Assembly: GCA_902791035.1 (NCBI GenBank)
Contig: CADAUA010000002.1
Location: 1-64,000 of the forward strand
From: an uncultured Coriobacteriaceae bacterium
GTDB lineage: Bacteria > Actinomycetota > Coriobacteriia > Coriobacteriales > Atopobiaceae
DNA length: 64,000 bases
Direction: 5' to 3'
This document shows positions 61,104 to 64,000 of this stretch, one piece after another. The notes below the pieces were generated by a model. It did no database searches and was not told the DNA's origin. It was given only the letters and a program-made list of their open reading frames with translations. Every line of letters starts with the position of its first letter. Within the stretch, counting starts at the first letter, position 1. The position numbers and the translations under genes were made by a program.

Positions 61104-62492
61104 CTAGGCGAAGAACCTGCGCACCAGGTCGCGCGAGTACTCCGCGGTCTCCTCCATGTCGCCAAAGGCCATGACCTCGCCGGCATAGAAGGTGTTGCGC
61201 TGGCCCTGCATGGCCTCCAGCTTGTCGTACCAGCCGTCGGCGTAGTCCTGGGAGCTCACGTGCGGGAAGTAGTACCAGTCGTCGATGCGCTCGGTCTTCT
61301 CCACGGGCAGGCCCGAGATGGCCATGTCGTCGAGGGTGGTCTGCTTGGCTTGCTCGAAGGGCACGTCCTCGGCGCCCTCGTGGTTGCGCAGGGTAAAGGT
61401 CACGAGCGGCTGGGGGCCGCAGTCGGGCCAGCGGTGGTAGAAGACCATCAGGTGGCCGCGGGTCTCGGGCGTCATGTTGGAGAAGTAGTAGTAGGAGATG
61501 TCGGGGCTCTTCTCCTCGGCCGTGCGCACGGCCATGGTGAAGTACTCCTTGTGCTGGATCTTCGAGAAGAGCTCGCACTCCTCGGGCGTGGCGTCGCCGT
61601 AGTTCATGAAGAGCTCGAGCGGCGTGCAGAGGATGATCTTGTCGAACTCCTCCACGTGCTCGCCGGTGACGTCGCGCACCGTGACCTTGACCTTGTCGCC
61701 GGAGCGGTCCACGGCGGCGACCTCGGTCTTGAGGATAGCGGGGTGCTTGAGGTGGGTGTTCACGCCGGTCCAGATGGACTGGGTGCCGTTCTTCCAGGTC
61801 CAGAGCCTGCCCGTGGAGAGGAACTGCTTGACGGTGAAGGCGTCCAGGTACTTGAGGACGTAGGCCGCGGGGATCTCGTCGAAGTAGCCGTAGCCAAAGG
61901 AGGTGAAGGGGCCCTTCCAGACCATCTCGGCGTCCTCGCAGTTGTTGAGCTTGAGGAACTCCGAGAAGGGCATGGAGAGGTCCTTGAGGTTGGGGTTCTC
62001 GCCCTCGATGTGCTGGAGCTTGAGCTCGGGCGAGGGGCAGGGGCCCTCGTAGCGGCCCTGAGCCACGCCACGGTGGCCGTTCACGTCGTAGCCCTTGTAC
62101 TTGGTGGCGAGGAGCCTGGAGAGCTTGCGCATCTTCAGGACCTTCTTGAGGAGCTCGAGCTTGCTCTGCTTGAGCGGGGTGCCGTCGGTGTTGCGGAAGG
62201 AGCGGCCCATGGCGGGGCCGTCGGCGTGGGTGGTGCCGCCGAACTCCTCGCACTCGTGCACGGCGAAGTAGGTGTCGCAGCCCATGACCGCGCCCATCTC
62301 GATGGTGCGGTGCTCCCACTGGCCCTTCTTGTTCTTGACCTGCATGTAGGGCGAGAAGGCCTTGCCGCCCACGTGGTCGGACTTCTCGTAGACCACGTAG
62401 TTGAAGTAGCCCGCCTTCTCCAGGTACATGGCCGCCGACATTCCGGCCGGGCCGCCGCCGACGATGCAGATGCGCTGGTTCCTGTCTGCCAT
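61104..62492 (-). CDS. FAD-dependent oxidoreductase (amine oxidase/NAD_binding_8 type)
   Basis: A 462-residue flavoenzyme. The N-terminal Rossmann dinucleotide motif is ICIVGGGPAGMSAAMYLEKAGY, followed by VVYEKSDHVGGKAFS. The C-terminal FAD-contacting segment is TFYAGEVMAFGDMEETAEYSRDLV, typical of amine oxidase/phytoene desaturase-like proteins. Substrate unknown. The ATG at 62492 (MADRNQRICIVGGG) has GAGAGG six bases upstream. It is upstream of, and probably co-transcribed with, the 963-residue Fe-S flavoprotein, suggesting that they act in one redox pathway. No signal peptide. Confidence 0.9.
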   Translation of the reverse strand: MADRNQRICIVGGGPAGMSAAMYLEKAGYFNYVVYEKSDHVGGKAFSPYMQVKNKKGQWEHRTIEMGAVMGCDTYFAVHECEEFGGTTHADGPAMGRSFRNTDGTPLKQSKLELLKKVLKMRKLSRLLATKYKGYDVNGHRGVAQGRYEGPCPSPELKLQHIEGENPNLKDLSMPFSEFLKLNNCEDAEMVWKGPFTSFGYGYFDEIPAAYVLKYLDAFTVKQFLSTGRLWTWKNGTQSIWTGVNTHLKHPAILKTEVAAVDRSGDKVKVTVRDVTGEHVEEFDKIILCTPLELFMNYGDATPEECELFSKIQHKEYFTMAVRTAEEKSPDISYYYFSNMTPETRGHLMVFYHRWPDCGPQPLVTFTLRNHEGAEDVPFEQAKQTTLDDMAISGLPVEKTERIDDWYYFPHVSSQDYADGWYDKLEAMQGQRNTFYAGEVMAFGDMEETAEYSRDLVRRFFA

Positions 62493-62691
62493 GAGGGTCC
62501 TCTCCACTCAATGCACTTTGCGCCAATCACAGCTGACGGCAAGGATACACGCTTTGCCACGTTTGTGCAGTATTTGTAGGTCTGATTGGAAGTCGGGCCA
62601 CGTGGGTACGACTCGGCCCGCTTCTCGCAACCACCTGATTCGCCTCCACGTGCTAACCTCTACGCATGTCGTCGGCACCGCGGAAGGCATC

Positions 62692-63663
62692 ATGGACACT
62701 CCAAGCTCCATCATGTACTCGGACCTCAAGAACTTCGGGCAGATCTCCAACCACGAGGTCGCGCTCGCTGTCCTGAACCCCGAGGGCAACTATGGAGGAA
62801 CGTCCATACGTGCGCGCGCCGCGAGCGACCGCACCTTCCTCTCGCGCGAGGTAGTCCATGCCGCTCCAGGGCAGATCTCCTCCGAGCGCTTCGCAGACCT
62901 CACCTTCGCATCGCTCTCGCTCGCGCGTCAGATGGCGCGGAAGCTTGGCGACGACCCACTCGCATGGCAGCGCATGGATACCCACTACGGCGGAGTCGCC
63001 GCACAGGCCATGCGCAAGGTGCTGGAGGACTTCTCACTCGACGGTACCCTCTACGCCAACGCCGCAGAGAAGCTCGTCCAGAGCACACACCTCTCGGACC
63101 AGTCCCGCGCCACGCTCCTCCTCATGCTCTTCGTGTCCACAGGCTGCCTAGGGAACCCCTCCGCAGCGCTGGCCGTGGTGGAGGCCCACATGGCAAGAAG
63201 CGCTGGCACGGGCATCTCCACAACCGAGACCACGGTGGGCGCGGGTTTCGCACATGCCACCGAACCCGTCCCTGCGGATGTGCGGCTGGGCCTCCTACGT
63301 CTGGCGGGCAGCGCCGTGCGCGGCTCCGTGCAGCCGCTCTCCCTGGGACACGATGGCACCGTGGTGGGCGCGCTCGCGGCCGGCCCGGACGGCATAAACA
63401 CCGTGGATTTCGACGTCTCCCGCAACCACCTGCACATATGGCGCGGGGAGGACGGCGAGTGGTATGCGCAGGGGATGGGTTCCACCAACGGTACCGTGCT
63501 TGTTTCCGGCAACACCCACGAGGCGAGCGTCATCGAGCCGCCGCGGGCCAAGCGCGAGCCGGGCCGCAAGTACCCGCCCGTGCGCATATCCAACAGCGAC
63601 GTGCTCTGCTTGGGGTCCACCACGCGCTTTCTCGTGGTGCGCGTCCTCGACGACCAACCATAG
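62692..63663 (+). CDS. FHA-domain protein
   Basis: A 323-residue protein. A novel helical N-terminal region (about 1-210, including FADLTFASLSLARQMARKLGDDPLAWQRMD and LLLMLFVSTGCLGNPSAALAVVEAHMAR) precedes a C-terminal FHA domain (about 225-320). The FHA domain shows FDVSRNHLHIWRG and GMGSTNGTVLVSG, phosphothreonine-binding residues. The ATG at 62692 has GGAAGG four bases before it. The next gene begins like a Ser/Thr kinase, so this is probably its substrate or adaptor. The N-terminal region was not recognised. Divergent from the FAD enzyme. Confidence 0.88.
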   Translation: MDTPSSIMYSDLKNFGQISNHEVALAVLNPEGNYGGTSIRARAASDRTFLSREVVHAAPGQISSERFADLTFASLSLARQMARKLGDDPLAWQRMDTHYGGVAAQAMRKVLEDFSLDGTLYANAAEKLVQSTHLSDQSRATLLLMLFVSTGCLGNPSAALAVVEAHMARSAGTGISTTETTVGAGFAHATEPVPADVRLGLLRLAGSAVRGSVQPLSLGHDGTVVGALAAGPDGINTVDFDVSRNHLHIWRGEDGEWYAQGMGSTNGTVLVSGNTHEASVIEPPRAKREPGRKYPPVRISNSDVLCLGSTTRFLVVRVLDDQP

Positions 63664-63735
63664 GAACGACCCAGGGCGCACCGGCCTCGCAGCCGGCGGC
63701 GCAGACTAAAGACAGGGGCGAGACAGGGATGACCA

Positions 63736-64000
63736 TGGACGATAAGACCTCTAATGCGGTGGCCACAGACCTTCGCGTGATAGAGTTCCAGCAGTTCGAC
63801 ACCTCCTTCGCCGTACCGCCGAGCGAGGAGGAGCAGGCCCGCCGGCGCTACATGACGCTCATCGCGGCACCCACGCACACCGAGAACCGGCTCTCGCAGA
63901 GCGAGGTTCTGCGCGTGGGCAACACGGAGGGCGAGTACTTTGCCCTCAAGCGGCTGCGGCCCCTCCCCACCGACGTCGATCCCACGTCGCGGCGCGGCCG
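63736..64000 (+). CDS. Ser/Thr protein kinase, N-terminal part (cut by window end)
   Basis: An open frame to the window edge, about 88 residues. After an acidic leader (IEFQQFDTSFAVPPSEEEQARRRYMTL), SEVLRVGNTEGEYFALKRLRPLP matches the glycine-loop/beta-3 Lys region of a protein kinase (FALKRL), although the P-loop glycines are reduced. Two ATGs are possible (63730, 63736); the second has AGGG six bases upstream. Follows the FHA gene by 72 bp on the same strand, suggesting a second kinase-FHA module separate from the pknB operon. Confidence 0.65.

Overview
This window reads as chromosomal DNA of a high-GC, anaerobic, host-associated actinobacterium. The best fit is class Coriobacteriia, in the Olsenella/Atopobium group. 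That placement is inferred from gene content and codon bias, because no 16S gene is present. Support comes from very GC-rich third positions, an actinobacterial FhaA-FhaB-PP2C-RodA-PbpA-PknB signalling cluster, a Gram-positive LexA-type box, LytTR two-component systems, a class B sortase, and a Tat/lipobox GH3 glycosidase. I support 49 protein genes (the last cut by the window end) and five tRNA genes: Ser-GCT, Arg-ACG, Leu-CAG, Ser-CGA and Ser-GGA.

Layout. Positions 0.2-8 kb hold a degenerate class-IV-aminotransferase-like protein, a LytS/LytTR sensor-regulator pair, and two paralogous APC permeases around an amidohydrolase. Positions 8.3-13.8 kb hold glutamyl-Q tRNA synthetase, tRNAs, a small protein behind a LexA-like box, a patatin phospholipase and serS. 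Positions 14.5-24.3 kb form one tightly overlapped operon for cell-wall growth control: polytopic Ser/Thr kinase, FhaA, FhaB, PP2C phosphatase, a natural SEDS (RodA/FtsW)-class B PBP fusion, and PknB with four PASTA domains. Positions 25.2-30.7 kb are a purine operon, purE-yqeY-srtB-purF-purM-purN. Positions 30.9-39.5 kb hold a pyridoxamine kinase, then a minus-strand series purA-degV-like-purD-nudix-ABC exporter. Positions 39.9-44.7 kb are the conserved rpsF-ssb-rpsR-DUF2232-rplI-dnaB set. Positions 45.4-53.7 kb hold a DUF4013 protein, tRNA-Ser genes, a TRIC-family protein, typA and an AgrC-like/LytTR pair. Positions 53.9-64 kb hold a GH3 lipoprotein, glycerate kinase, two FAD oxidoreductases (one a 963-residue multi-cluster Fe-S enzyme), and the start of a second FHA/kinase locus.

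The most unusual property lies between the genes. Nearly every long intergenic gap carries short palindromic repeats, of at least nine sequence families. Many are long perfect hairpins: a 31-bp stem at 61011-61077, a 30-bp stem at 56515-56578, and 26-bp arms at 51460-51622. Several abut or supply stop codons, and several families end in the same TGTCAC/GTGACA motif. No transposase is encoded here, so these look like non-autonomous, REP-like elements whose mobilising enzyme would be elsewhere. A 16-base AT-rich motif close to TATAATCGCAGGTAGA recurs on the plus strand in three intergenic islands and has no obvious known role.

Limits: everything was read by eye. Domain calls rest on recognised motifs, repeat boundaries are approximate to a few bases, and promoters are candidates only.
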